A stretch of 36,664 nt of DNA from Oscillospiraceae bacterium (GCA_902792985.1 CADBBT010000034.1:1-36664), one strand, 5' to 3'; counted from the stretch's first letter, positions 8,882-15,419 are shown. Numbers and translations are program-made. The notes: generated from the sequence alone by a model not told the origin.

Positions 8882-9276
8882 GCTTCTTTTGCGCGCGAAA
8901 GCGATCCGAGCACGCCGTTGACGAATTTTGCGTCGTCCTGCACGGAATATTTTTTGGTGATCTCCACCGCTTCGTTGATCGCCACGCCGTCGGGCACGTC
9001 GCTGAATAAAATCTCATACGCCGCAAGACGCAGCACCGCTTTTGCAACGCGCGAAATGCGTTCGCCCGACCAGCCGACGAGGTACTGTTCCACCTTTGCG
9101 TCGATGTCGCCCAGATGCTCGAACACGCTGCTGACTGTGGTTTTTACAAAGGTGTTCACCTCAAAGAATTCCGACTGCGCCGCCGATTCCAGCAGCATTT
9201 CCAGCGAATCTTCGGGCTGAAAGCTCTTTTCAAAAATGATGATGAATGCAACTTCTCGCGCTTCGTGTCTTGTCAT
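8878..9276 (-). CDS. nusB: Transcription antitermination protein NusB
   Basis: NusB binds boxA RNA together with S10 and supports rRNA antitermination. I start at MTRHEAREVAF, giving 132 residues, the usual NusB size, preceded by a GAGGGTG ribosome-binding site about 8 bases upstream. An upstream in-frame ATG would add 23 residues read through the promoter region and is rejected. The C-terminal half has the conserved AAYEILFSDVPDGVAINEAV helix region followed by KFVNGVLGSL. It is the first gene of the operon running to recN, and the next gene overlaps it by four bases. Confidence 0.95.
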   Translation of the reverse strand: MTRHEAREVAFIIIFEKSFQPEDSLEMLLESAAQSEFFEVNTFVKTTVSSVFEHLGDIDAKVEQYLVGWSGERISRVAKAVLRLAAYEILFSDVPDGVAINEAVEITKKYSVQDDAKFVNGVLGSLSRAKEA

Positions 9277-9316
9277 AAACGTCACCCTCACCGAATAAAC
9301 ATACAGATTCGATGAT

Positions 9317-9345
9317 AGTATACCACATTCTTTGCATAATAACAA
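9317..9345 (-). promoter_or_regulatory. Sigma-A-type promoter for the nusB-to-recN operon
   Basis: Read on the minus strand, TTGTTA (9340-9345) is followed by a 17-base spacer and TATACT (9317-9322), with TG one base before the -10 box (extended -10). It lies in the 76-base gap between the spoIIIAH stop and the nusB start. This would place transcription start near 9310 and give a short leader containing the nusB ribosome-binding site. It allows vegetative expression of the housekeeping genes independently of the sporulation operon upstream. No terminator hairpin is visible in the gap, so spoIIIA transcripts probably run into nusB. Confidence 0.7.
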
Positions 9346-9352
9346 CCTTTCT

Positions 9353-9922
9353 TCAGGAATTTACTTCGAGAATTGTCAAATTTTCCGCCGGGATGCCGCC
9401 GCTTTGCGCCATGATCTCCGTGATCTGCAGCGTGCTTTGGTCGTTCAGCTTTCCGCGTTCCACGATCACCTGCGCCTGCGTTTCGTCCAGCAGCACGATC
9501 GCCTGCCCGCCCGTTTTTGCGCGGATGAGCGTTTCGCAGTTGGTTTGCGCTTTGCTTTGTTGCCGCAGCTCGTCGAGCATCTGCGTGACCTTGTTTTGCG
9601 CTTCGCCGTCAAGCTGTTCGTTCGACAGCACCGCTTCCAGTTTTTCTTCCAGCGCTTCCCTGGCCTGCGTCTGCTTGAGCTGCAGCTCCGCAAAGGCGGC
9701 CTCGTCCCCTGCGGTTTCGGGCGTTTCGTCTGCGTCCCCGTCCGGCGCGACGTTCGTTCCGGCAACAAGGACCGTATCGCCGAGCATGCGCGTTTCCGTT
9801 TCAGGCGCGCCGGTTTCGGCGGGCAGCGATTTTGTGTAATACCAGTTGACGGTGACTGCTGCGGCAAGCGCGATGATCAGCGACGCGGCGAGCAGTTGGC
9901 GTTTTTTGCCTGTTTTTTTCAT
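9353..9922 (-). CDS. spoIIIAH: Stage III sporulation protein AH
   Basis: SpoIIIAH is the mother-cell membrane protein whose extracellular domain binds forespore SpoIIQ and forms a ring of the SpoIIIA-SpoIIQ feeding-tube complex. The 189-residue product has a short basic N terminus, one membrane segment at about 9-29 ending in NWYYT, a low-complexity acidic linker, and a C-terminal YscJ/FliF-like domain with the conserved QAIVLLDETQAQVIV strand region. It overlaps spoIIIAG by four bases and is the last gene of the operon. Identification rests on this architecture plus position. Confidence 0.95.
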   Translation of the reverse strand: MKKTGKKRQLLAASLIIALAAAVTVNWYYTKSLPAETGAPETETRMLGDTVLVAGTNVAPDGDADETPETAGDEAAFAELQLKQTQAREALEEKLEAVLSNEQLDGEAQNKVTQMLDELRQQSKAQTNCETLIRAKTGGQAIVLLDETQAQVIVERGKLNDQSTLQITEIMAQSGGIPAENLTILEVNS

Positions 9923-10476
9923 GATGGTTCCTCCTGATCTGCCATTTCGGCAACACTGATATGGTTGGTTGAGATCGCAAACAGCGCCGAGACTGCCGCG
10001 ATGATCTGCGTGCGCACAAAGGTGTTTGACGCGCCCGCGCAGACGACCGCCACGCCCTGCACCTTCGGTTCGATCACGCGCTCGGCAAGGCCGCTTTGCC
10101 CGTTTTCGTTTTTGAGGATCACGGGGTCGCTCTTTGCTTTTGTGCGCGTGTCGCCGTCGGCGCCGACGGACGTTTCCCGGTCGCTTTCGGCGGCAAAGAC
10201 CGTTTGCGCGCCCTCACTGTAGGTGATCATCACGCGCGTTTTTCCCGCGCCGCGGATGGATGAAAGCAGCGCGCAAAGACGTTCTTCATCACTTTGCGCT
10301 GCCGGCGGCGAAAGCGCGTGCGCCGCGGGCTGTTTTGCCTGATCTTTTCCCGTTTGCAAAAACGCGGCCAGCACCAGCAGCACGGCTGCGGCACAAAGCA
10401 GCGCAAGGGCGCGTTTGTCGGTCTTGAGCCTTTGAAGCAGCGTTTTGCCCGCCGTTTTCAGCGTTTCCAGCTTCAT
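9919..10476 (-). CDS. spoIIIAG: Stage III sporulation protein AG
   Basis: SpoIIIAG forms a large ring related to type III secretion components in the intermembrane space between mother cell and forespore. The 185-residue product has a basic N terminus, a single membrane segment at about 22-41, a spacer, then the ring-building domain with GAGKTRVMITY, a variable loop rich in charged residues, and GVAVVCAGA. It overlaps spoIIIAF and spoIIIAH by four bases each, indicating translational coupling throughout the 3' half of the operon. Confidence 0.95.
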   Translation of the reverse strand: MKLETLKTAGKTLLQRLKTDKRALALLCAAAVLLVLAAFLQTGKDQAKQPAAHALSPPAAQSDEERLCALLSSIRGAGKTRVMITYSEGAQTVFAAESDRETSVGADGDTRTKAKSDPVILKNENGQSGLAERVIEPKVQGVAVVCAGASNTFVRTQIIAAVSALFAISTNHISVAEMADQEEPS

Positions 10477-10943
10477 TTTTCTTCCTCCGTTTCAATGTCG
10501 ATGGCGGTCCCGGTCCCGAACAGCTCCTGCAAAATCTGCCGCGCGCGCGTTTGAGCTTTCAAAGGAACGCCCGTGACGGAAAGGCGCGGCAAATCGATCT
10601 CTTCCCCCTGCGCTTCGCAGTGTGCCGTCACATGCGTAAAAGGGATCTGCGCGTTTTCCAGCGCGGTTTTCGCGGCGGTCTCGGCGCCCGTTTTCACCGC
10701 GAGAGAGCGCGCGGTCTCGTTTTGTTCCTGCATCTGCGTCCCGACCGATTCCGGCAGTGTAAACAGCGTTTCAAGCTCGAGCGCGGAAAAATCAAAGCCT
10801 TTGAGCGGCTGCACCAAAGACGCGAACAGCACCACGGCGCAAAGCACATGAAACGCGCGTTTGCTGCGGCTTTGCGGCAGGATCGCTTCGAGCACCGCGG
10901 TCACGATCAGCAGCACCGCGAGCGTTTGCAGCGCCGGTTTCAT
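10473..10943 (-). CDS. spoIIIAF: Stage III sporulation protein AF
   Basis: This 156-residue product has two N-terminal membrane segments (about 5-22 and 31-46) followed by a soluble domain, the SpoIIIAF layout. VLEAILPQSRSKRAFHVLCA near the junction is typical. In the family it is a channel-complex membrane component in the mother cell, expressed under sigma-E. Its start codon directly abuts the spoIIIAE stop, and its 3' end overlaps spoIIIAG by four bases. Biochemical function within the complex is not resolved by sequence. Confidence 0.93.
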   Translation of the reverse strand: MKPALQTLAVLLIVTAVLEAILPQSRSKRAFHVLCAVVLFASLVQPLKGFDFSALELETLFTLPESVGTQMQEQNETARSLAVKTGAETAAKTALENAQIPFTHVTAHCEAQGEEIDLPRLSVTGVPLKAQTRARQILQELFGTGTAIDIETEEEK

Positions 10944-12059
10944 TCAGCCACCGCCTTTCATCTGCAGCAGCAGCCCGATGGCGATCAGCAGCAAAAACAG
11001 CTCCAGCACGCCGAGCAGCAGCAAAAATTTCAGCGCGAGGGAAAACCCTTGAAACAGCGCGCCGCTGCGGGAAAGTCCCAACGACTCGGCTGCCGCGCCG
11101 AGCGTTTTGAACGCGCAAAGCGCTGTCAGGCTTTGCACCAGCGGCGGCAGATGCAGCGAAAGCAGCGCCAGCACGCCCACCACGGCAACGGACCCTTTGA
11201 TTAAATGTATACTTGCCAGCACGGACGAATATGCATCGCTGATCGCCGCGCCCACGACCGGGATCGCGCTGGAAAGCAGAAAGCGCACGCTTTTTCCGGC
11301 GGCGGAATCCGCAGCGGCGCTCAAAACGCTTTTTGCGCCGAGCACACCCGTGAAGATCGCGCACAAAAGCCCCAGCAGCCACGACATCGCCTTGTTCACG
11401 CCCGCAAGGAATTTTCCCATCCGCACATGTTCGCTCAAACAGCACGCGCCGCACAGCCCGACAAACGCGCCGATCCCGTGCACACACAGCAGCTCCGACA
11501 CGCCCGACAGCCCTTCGCAAAGCCCGAACACCAGCGACTGCACGCCGAGCGCGGCTGCAGGCGCGCCGGAAAAGGCGACCAGTCCCGCAAAGATCGGCAA
11601 AAAGGCTTTCATGAAGGTTGCCGAGGTGCGCAGCAGCACCGCACCCGACGACAGCAGCGGCGTGAGCACGGAAACGCACTGCAAAAACAGGAGCGAAAGC
11701 GTCAGCAGTTCCAGCGCAAAAGCGTTCTGCGCGCCGACAAGGACGCTTGCAAAGGCGAAAAGCAGCACCAGAACCAGCAGCACGGCAAACGGCCGCAGGG
11801 TTTCACGCAGGCTTTCTTGCAGCGTCTTTCCGAACTGCGACACAAGCGCGTGCCACGAAAGCTCGACCCCGTCGGGCGAAAGAAGATCGGGCGAAAGCTC
11901 GTCCAGCAGCGCGCGCGTTTCCCTGTCCAGCGTTTTCTCCAGCGCGTCGCGCAGTTCGGCCGCATAACGCGCTGTGTCGATCTCGTCTGCGGCAAAGCAC
12001 GGCGATGCGCAGCAAAAAAGCAGCAGACAAAAAAGCAAAAGAAACACCGTTTTTTTCAT
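10944..12059 (-). CDS. spoIIIAE: Stage III sporulation protein AE
   Basis: SpoIIIAE is the large polytopic membrane protein of the SpoIIIA complex. I start it at MKKTVFLLLF, which gives a clear N-terminal signal peptide ending CFA-A near residue 23, a soluble N-terminal part, and several membrane spans. Total length is 371, close to family size. Extending to an upstream ATG would read through spoIIIAD in a different frame and is rejected. The start overlaps the spoIIIAD stop as ATGA. Glycine- and serine-rich loops such as GAVLLRTSATFMKAFLP match family conservation. Confidence 0.94.
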   Translation of the reverse strand: MKKTVFLLLFCLLLFCCASPCFAADEIDTARYAAELRDALEKTLDRETRALLDELSPDLLSPDGVELSWHALVSQFGKTLQESLRETLRPFAVLLVLVLLFAFASVLVGAQNAFALELLTLSLLFLQCVSVLTPLLSSGAVLLRTSATFMKAFLPIFAGLVAFSGAPAAALGVQSLVFGLCEGLSGVSELLCVHGIGAFVGLCGACCLSEHVRMGKFLAGVNKAMSWLLGLLCAIFTGVLGAKSVLSAAADSAAGKSVRFLLSSAIPVVGAAISDAYSSVLASIHLIKGSVAVVGVLALLSLHLPPLVQSLTALCAFKTLGAAAESLGLSRSGALFQGFSLALKFLLLLGVLELFLLLIAIGLLLQMKGGG

Positions 12060-12448
12060 GACGCGATCAGCTCCAGCACCGTTTCGATCACCGTTTCGCA
12101 CACCGGCAGCGCAAGCACGACCGTGAACATCCGCCCCGCGAACGAAAGCGCGTCCGCCGCAGCGGCGCTTCCGCTTTCGCGGCAAAGGGCGGCGCAAAGC
12201 TCCGACGCCAGACACACCGCCGCGCCCTTGAACAGCGTTTGCGGCAGCGCTGAGGGCAAAGACACGCGATCGAGCACGGAAAAGAACGACGAAAACCGGT
12301 CGCCGAACGAAAACAGCAGCACCGACAGCAGCGCGGCCACGGCTGCGATCTGCAGCGGCAGGGTCAGCGCAGACTGCTGCGCGCGCAAAAAAAGCGAAAA
12401 CAGCGATGCTGCCAGCGCGAGCGCGCAGAGCTTTACAAGCACCGTCAT
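12056..12448 (-). CDS. spoIIIAD: Stage III sporulation protein AD
   Basis: This is a small polytopic membrane protein of 130 residues with about four hydrophobic segments and conserved motifs near the end (FAGRMFTVVLALPVCETVI). It belongs to the SpoIIIAC/SpoIIIAD family. Position between spoIIIAC and spoIIIAE, four-base overlaps on both sides, and size all agree. Its role is as a membrane part of the channel that keeps the engulfed forespore metabolically active. Confidence 0.94.
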   Translation of the reverse strand: MTVLVKLCALALAASLFSLFLRAQQSALTLPLQIAAVAALLSVLLFSFGDRFSSFFSVLDRVSLPSALPQTLFKGAAVCLASELCAALCRESGSAAAADALSFAGRMFTVVLALPVCETVIETVLELIAS

Positions 12449-12639
12449 AACTCAAACAGCGCGCGCACGTTTTCCAGCAGCTCGCGCAGCTGCGGCAGGA
12501 TCATCAGCAGCACGACGATCACGCCCATGAGCGTTGTCAATGTGGCGTACTCCCCTTTTTCCGCGCGCGCCAGCAGTTGATTGAGCACGGCAACGATGAT
12601 GCCGACCGCCGCGATTTTCAGTATCAGATCAATTTCCAT
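12445..12639 (-). CDS. spoIIIAC: Stage III sporulation protein AC
   Basis: This 64-residue membrane protein has two transmembrane helices (about 5-23 and 32-50) separated by a short charged loop, LLARAEKGEYA, which is highly conserved in SpoIIIAC. It overlaps spoIIIAD by four bases and starts 9 bases after spoIIIAB. Despite its small size the sequence is very characteristic. Confidence 0.95.
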   Translation of the reverse strand: MEIDLILKIAAVGIIVAVLNQLLARAEKGEYATLTTLMGVIVVLLMILPQLRELLENVRALFEL

Positions 12640-12648
12640 AGTCCATCC

Positions 12649-13152
12649 TTAACTCACAAGAAGAAATGCCGAAAAGCCGAAAAATGCCCCCGCCGCGCGA
12701 TACATTGCGCCGCAGCGCTGCCGTTTTTTTGCCGCGCTCTCACAAAGGCCGTCCAGCGCCGCGAGCTCGCGCGAAAGCAGCTCAAGCTGTCCGGGCTTGT
12801 CCGTGGTGCCGAGCACTGCGCCCAGCCGTAGCAGCAGCGCGCTCCCCTCTTTGCCGAGCGAAGAAGCCGCCGAATCTGCCGCCGTTTTCCACGCCGCGGG
12901 CAGCGCTTCGCCGTTTTGCAGCGCGCCTGTCAGCGCAGACAAGAACGCTTCGTGCGTAAACCGCGCATCTGCGGACAGCTTGTTCAGCAAAACGGGCAGC
13001 GGCACACTGCCGAACGAGAGCGACAGCTTGACTTCCAGCAGCATCTGCCGCAGCGCGCACAGCGCTTTTTCGCGCCGTCTGAGCCGGTCCGCAGCGGAAA
13101 AGCCGAGGGCAAATCCGCCGAAAAGCACAAGCAGCGCGAAGAATTCACGCAT
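12649..13152 (-). CDS. spoIIIAB: Stage III sporulation protein AB
   Basis: The 167-residue product has an N-terminal membrane segment (about 4-20), a helical cytosolic domain related to GspF/PilC assembly-platform proteins, and a C-terminal hydrophobic segment. I start it at MREFFALLVLF, 8 bases inside the end of spoIIIAA, because this matches family length. A longer in-frame extension would overlap most of the spoIIIAA tail with unrelated residues. It is the proposed membrane partner of the SpoIIIAA ATPase. Confidence 0.93.
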   Translation of the reverse strand: MREFFALLVLFGGFALGFSAADRLRRREKALCALRQMLLEVKLSLSFGSVPLPVLLNKLSADARFTHEAFLSALTGALQNGEALPAAWKTAADSAASSLGKEGSALLLRLGAVLGTTDKPGQLELLSRELAALDGLCESAAKKRQRCGAMYRAAGAFFGFSAFLLVS

Positions 13153-14071
13153 CGAACAGCGTCCTTCCCGCAAGGACCGCCGACACTGTGCCCACCGGCG
13201 AAGGCGCAAGCAGCACGGCACGGTCGAACGCTCTGGTTTCCAAAAGCCGGCGCACCTGCGCGCGCCGCAGCAGCTCCGCTTTTGAGGACGCGTGGACGCC
13301 CACAAGAAAGCGCACGCCGCAGTTGACGCCGTAGCAGATCGCGTCCACCTCGCGTTTTGTTGCGATCTCATCACAGACGATGAGCTGGGGCGACATGGTT
13401 TTCACAGCGTTTTCAATGGCGATCTCCATCGGGTAGCCGCGGTAAAAATCGCAGTTCAGTGCCGCGTGCGACGTCAACAGCTCCCGGCGCGCGTCGATCA
13501 CACAGAGCTTTTGCGCGTTCGGCTGCTCAAGCGACGACAGCGAGACGATCAGATCGCGCAGCATGGTCGTTTTTCCGCTTGCCGGCGGCCCCGCCAAAAT
13601 CACGCTTTGCGCCGCGCCGTCACGGAACAATCCCAAAAGGATCCGCGCGCAGCCGGGCACATCGCGCGCCACACGCAGATTCAGCCCCGTCACGTCGCGC
13701 ACAGCCGTCAAATTGCCCGCCGCGTCGCACACCGCGGTCCCCACCAGCCCGACGCGGTTGCCGTGAAAGGTCAAAAAGCCGCGCAAAAGGTCGTTTTCGT
13801 GCGCATAGACCGAATATTCACAGCAGCAGTGAAACGCCGCGTCCAACTGCTCCTGCGTGCAGATGACCGCTGCGGGACCCGCCGTTTTTGAAAGCGAGCC
13901 GTCCGTTTGCAGCACACCGCAGCCGAACGCGCCGAACAGCACCACCGGCTGCGCCTTTCGCAGGCGGATCTCAAAGCACTGCGCGCGCACGCTTTCCGGA
14001 AGCAGCAGCAGCTTTTCCTTCAACGCCGCCGGAACGCACCCGACCGCGCTTTCAAATCCTTGTTTTTCCAT
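13145..14071 (-). CDS. spoIIIAA: Stage III sporulation protein AA (ATPase)
   Basis: SpoIIIAA is a secretion-superfamily ATPase thought to power the SpoIIIA-SpoIIQ channel during engulfment. The 308-residue product has a Walker A motif GPPASGKTT at 161-169 (the common form is GPPGVGKTT, so the A-S pair is a mild variant), and a Walker B segment IVCDEIA at about 231-237. The start MEKQGF is well fixed by an excellent AAGGAGGG ribosome-binding site six bases upstream. An upstream ATG that would add 28 residues is rejected. It is the first gene of the operon. Confidence 0.96.
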   Translation of the reverse strand: MEKQGFESAVGCVPAALKEKLLLLPESVRAQCFEIRLRKAQPVVLFGAFGCGVLQTDGSLSKTAGPAAVICTQEQLDAAFHCCCEYSVYAHENDLLRGFLTFHGNRVGLVGTAVCDAAGNLTAVRDVTGLNLRVARDVPGCARILLGLFRDGAAQSVILAGPPASGKTTMLRDLIVSLSSLEQPNAQKLCVIDARRELLTSHAALNCDFYRGYPMEIAIENAVKTMSPQLIVCDEIATKREVDAICYGVNCGVRFLVGVHASSKAELLRRAQVRRLLETRAFDRAVLLAPSPVGTVSAVLAGRTLFDA

Positions 14072-14092
14072 CGCTGTCCCTCCTTTTGGTTC

Positions 14093-14100
14093 ATTGTATG
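14093..14100 (-). promoter_or_regulatory. Possible sigma-E -10 element for the spoIIIA operon
   Basis: On the minus strand, CATACAAT stands 21 bases before the spoIIIAA start codon and equals the Bacillus sigma-E -10 consensus. No good -35 match is found 13-15 bases upstream, where the sequence is C-rich. Initiation about 7 bases downstream would leave a leader of only some 15 bases with the ribosome-binding site at its very 5' end. Family knowledge says spoIIIA is under sigma-E. Support from sequence is partial. Confidence 0.4.
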
Positions 14101-14156
14101 CGGTGCATGTCCGGGGTAGAACGGGAAAGCGGAATTGCGAATGGAAAAAGGGCATG

Positions 14157-14178
14157 AAAAAAGCACCCCGGAGGTGCT
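14157..14178 (-). terminator. Intrinsic terminator 1 upstream of spoIIIAA
   Basis: On the minus strand a stem AGCACC / GGTGCT with a five-base loop is followed at once by six T residues. It would stop transcripts arriving from the region above 14180 before they enter spoIIIAA. Confidence 0.8.
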
Positions 14179-14200
14179 AAAGTCATTGATATTTGGGCAT

Positions 14201-14224
14201 AAAAATACCGCCCTTTCGGACGGT
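14201..14224 (-). terminator. Intrinsic terminator 2 upstream of spoIIIAA
   Basis: On the minus strand a seven-position stem built from ACCG and CGGT arms, with one internal mismatch and a four-base loop, is followed by ATTTTT. It is weaker than its two neighbours but in the same orientation. Confidence 0.65.
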
Positions 14225-14227
14225 TGG

Positions 14228-14274
14228 TTTACTTGACTGGTGGGCGACGTTTTACTTGACCCAAAGTTGACTGG
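14228..14274. repeat. Short direct repeats TTTACTTGAC / TTGACTGG
   Basis: TTTACTTGAC occurs at 14228-14237 and again at 14251-14260. TTGACTGG occurs at 14233-14240 and again at 14267-14274. These interlaced repeats lie between terminators 2 and 3. Clustered short repeats with TTGAC cores are seen near the ends of some insertion sequences (IS21-like elements among others), but no transposase or matching second end is present, so an IS remnant is only one reading. Confidence 0.5.
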
Positions 14275-14297
14275 AAAAAACCGCCAGGGTGGCGGTT
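14275..14297 (-). terminator. Intrinsic terminator 3, downstream of the frameshifted small gene
   Basis: On the minus strand a perfect seven-base-pair stem AACCGCC / GGCGGTT with a five-base loop is followed by TTTTTT (the stem's last two T residues overlap the run). It is the strongest of the three terminators and stands just after the stop of the small gene at 14310. Confidence 0.85.
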
Positions 14298-14309
14298 GAA
14301 TTGTTTAAT

Positions 14310-14547
14310 TCATAGCGTTATCGAATTTGTTAGTCTGGTTTGGTGTTCTTTTCGATGAAGAATTTGATCCCAAGGTTCAACTTTTCCTGATGATTTCCAT
14401 ACACGGACAGGCATGACAAACGCAGGATTTCCGTTTTTTTCTTTAAAACCAAATGTCCAAAAATCCTTGTATTCAGTATATGAGTTTAAGAAATAAGCGC
14501 CATTATGCTCTTTGTGCAATTATCTTTGCTTCTTCAAAAGAAATCAT
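14310..14547 (-). pseudogene. Frameshifted small gene (hypothetical, about 78 residues before disruption)
   Basis: A reading frame starts at 14547 with MISFEEAKII, preceded by GGAG eight bases upstream, but stops after 14 codons. The other frame, open from about 14519 to 14310, continues smoothly with EHNGAYFLNSYTEYKDFWTF and ends near TNSITL. Removing one base around 14512-14518 joins them into MISFEEAKIIAKEHNGAYFL, which reads like one natural small protein. The shift needed is +1, so an ordinary -1 slippage site does not explain it. The pattern (EEA-IA start, aromatic core, central NGNPAFVMPVRV and SGKVEPWD) resembles small immunity-type or YrhB-like proteins, but I cannot assign a family. 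A TTG-initiated protein of 69 residues from 14519 is the alternative. Confidence 0.6.
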
Positions 14548-14654
14548 GATCACCACTCCAAACTGAATCTTTCACCTTGCAGGCAAAGCGAACCGCGCGG
14601 CGGCTCCGCCTGACAGCGGGTACTTTACCGTTCTGTGCAATGACAAGGCCCGGT

Positions 14655-15119
14655 TCACGGCAGAAGCGGATGCTCTTCAAGATAACGGTCAAGAATCTCC
14701 GCAGCCGTCCTGACGAATTTGACGCAGGGGCGCACCTTGTAGTATTGTTCCGTCCGTATTTCCGGCGTGGGCGTGCTTGTGACTGCCAGCCCTTTCAGAA
14801 GGTCGCGGCAGACGATCGTTTCATGACGTTTGCGGAATTCCTGCGCAAGAGATTGAATGCGCTTGTAATGCTCCGTTTTTACAGCGTGATCGTTTTCGGT
14901 TCCCTCGCCGTAAAGCAGCCCTGCCACCATAAACATGGCGCAGCAGGTGCCGCAGACCTCGCGCAGACGTCCCATGCCGCCGCCGAATGAGGAGGAGAGC
15001 CTTGCGGCAAGTGCCTCGTCCAACCCTGTCACGTCGGAAAATGCAACAAAGACCGCCTGCGCACAGTTGTACCCCTGCGTGAAAAGCGTGACGGCCTTTT
15101 CAGCGTGATCGTACTTCAT
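14655..15119 (-). CDS. C-GCAxxG-C-C family protein
   Basis: This 154-residue soluble protein has the cysteine pattern that names the family: C19 in GYNCAQAV, C56 plus a C59-C60 pair in the CGTCCAMFMVAG segment, then C104 and C132. A glycine-rich turn SSFGGGMG precedes the central cysteines. The family is widespread in anaerobes and is presumed to be redox-active or metal-binding, but has no proven reaction. The gene is transcribed from a perfect-consensus promoter about 50 bases upstream, suggesting strong expression. The ribosome-binding site is unconvincing (AGGA is about 14 bases away). It is probably followed in the same transcript by the frameshifted small gene and then the three terminators. 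Confidence 0.88.
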   Translation of the reverse strand: MKYDHAEKAVTLFTQGYNCAQAVFVAFSDVTGLDEALAARLSSSFGGGMGRLREVCGTCCAMFMVAGLLYGEGTENDHAVKTEHYKRIQSLAQEFRKRHETIVCRDLLKGLAVTSTPTPEIRTEQYYKVRPCVKFVRTAAEILDRYLEEHPLLP

Positions 15120-15177
15120 CTCATTCTACCGTTTCCTTTCCGTGCGCTCTCCGCAGAGACCGCGTTCATCCGTATCA

Positions 15178-15206
15178 ATTATATCGCGGCGGGAGATTTA
15201 TGTCAA
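15178..15206 (-). promoter_or_regulatory. Perfect-consensus sigma-A promoter of the C-GCAxxG-C-C gene
   Basis: On the minus strand TTGACA (15201-15206), a 17-base spacer and TATAAT (15178-15183) form an exact consensus promoter. Transcription would begin near 15171, giving a leader of about 50 bases. The -35 box lies 8 bases outside the end of the large palindrome at 15214-15374. Confidence 0.85.
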
Positions 15207-15213
15207 CCGCAAA

Positions 15214-15374
15214 GTACCCGGTGATTCGCTCGGTATGTGAAGATTGGCGAGGAAATTTTTCGTCAGATGTAACAGAAATCGCGCAGACAACCTTCCGGTT
15301 TTCAAGAGATTTCTGTGCAAAATGACGGAAAATTTGCCGCCAAGGTTTGCATATTCGAGTGAATCAGTGGGTAC
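15214..15374. repeat. 161-bp imperfect palindrome (long inverted repeat)
   Basis: Two arms of about 77 bases face each other around a four-base centre at 15293-15296. Matching blocks, left arm with right arm, are: GTACCC 15214-15219 with 15369-15374; TGATTC 15222-15227 with 15361-15366; CTCG 15229-15232 with 15356-15359; TTGGCG near 15244-15249 with 15337-15342; AAATTTT plus CGTC near 15253-15264 with 15324-15335; ACAGAAATC 15272-15280 with 15308-15316; and AACC 15289-15292 with 15297-15300. By hand about 55 of 77 positions match, with small internal loops. The whole could fold as one long hairpin on either strand. It may be a MITE-like element, the scar of an element, or a structured RNA. 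Confidence 0.85.
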
Positions 15375-15419
15375 CAAAGAGCCGCACCCTTCTAAGATGT
15401 GAATTATTTTTATTTTTCC

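Noticed and set aside
14577-14990. A 137-codon plus-strand frame opposite the C-GCAxxG-C-C gene
   Set aside because: The minus-strand gene has the family cysteine pattern and a perfect promoter; the plus-strand frame has neither.
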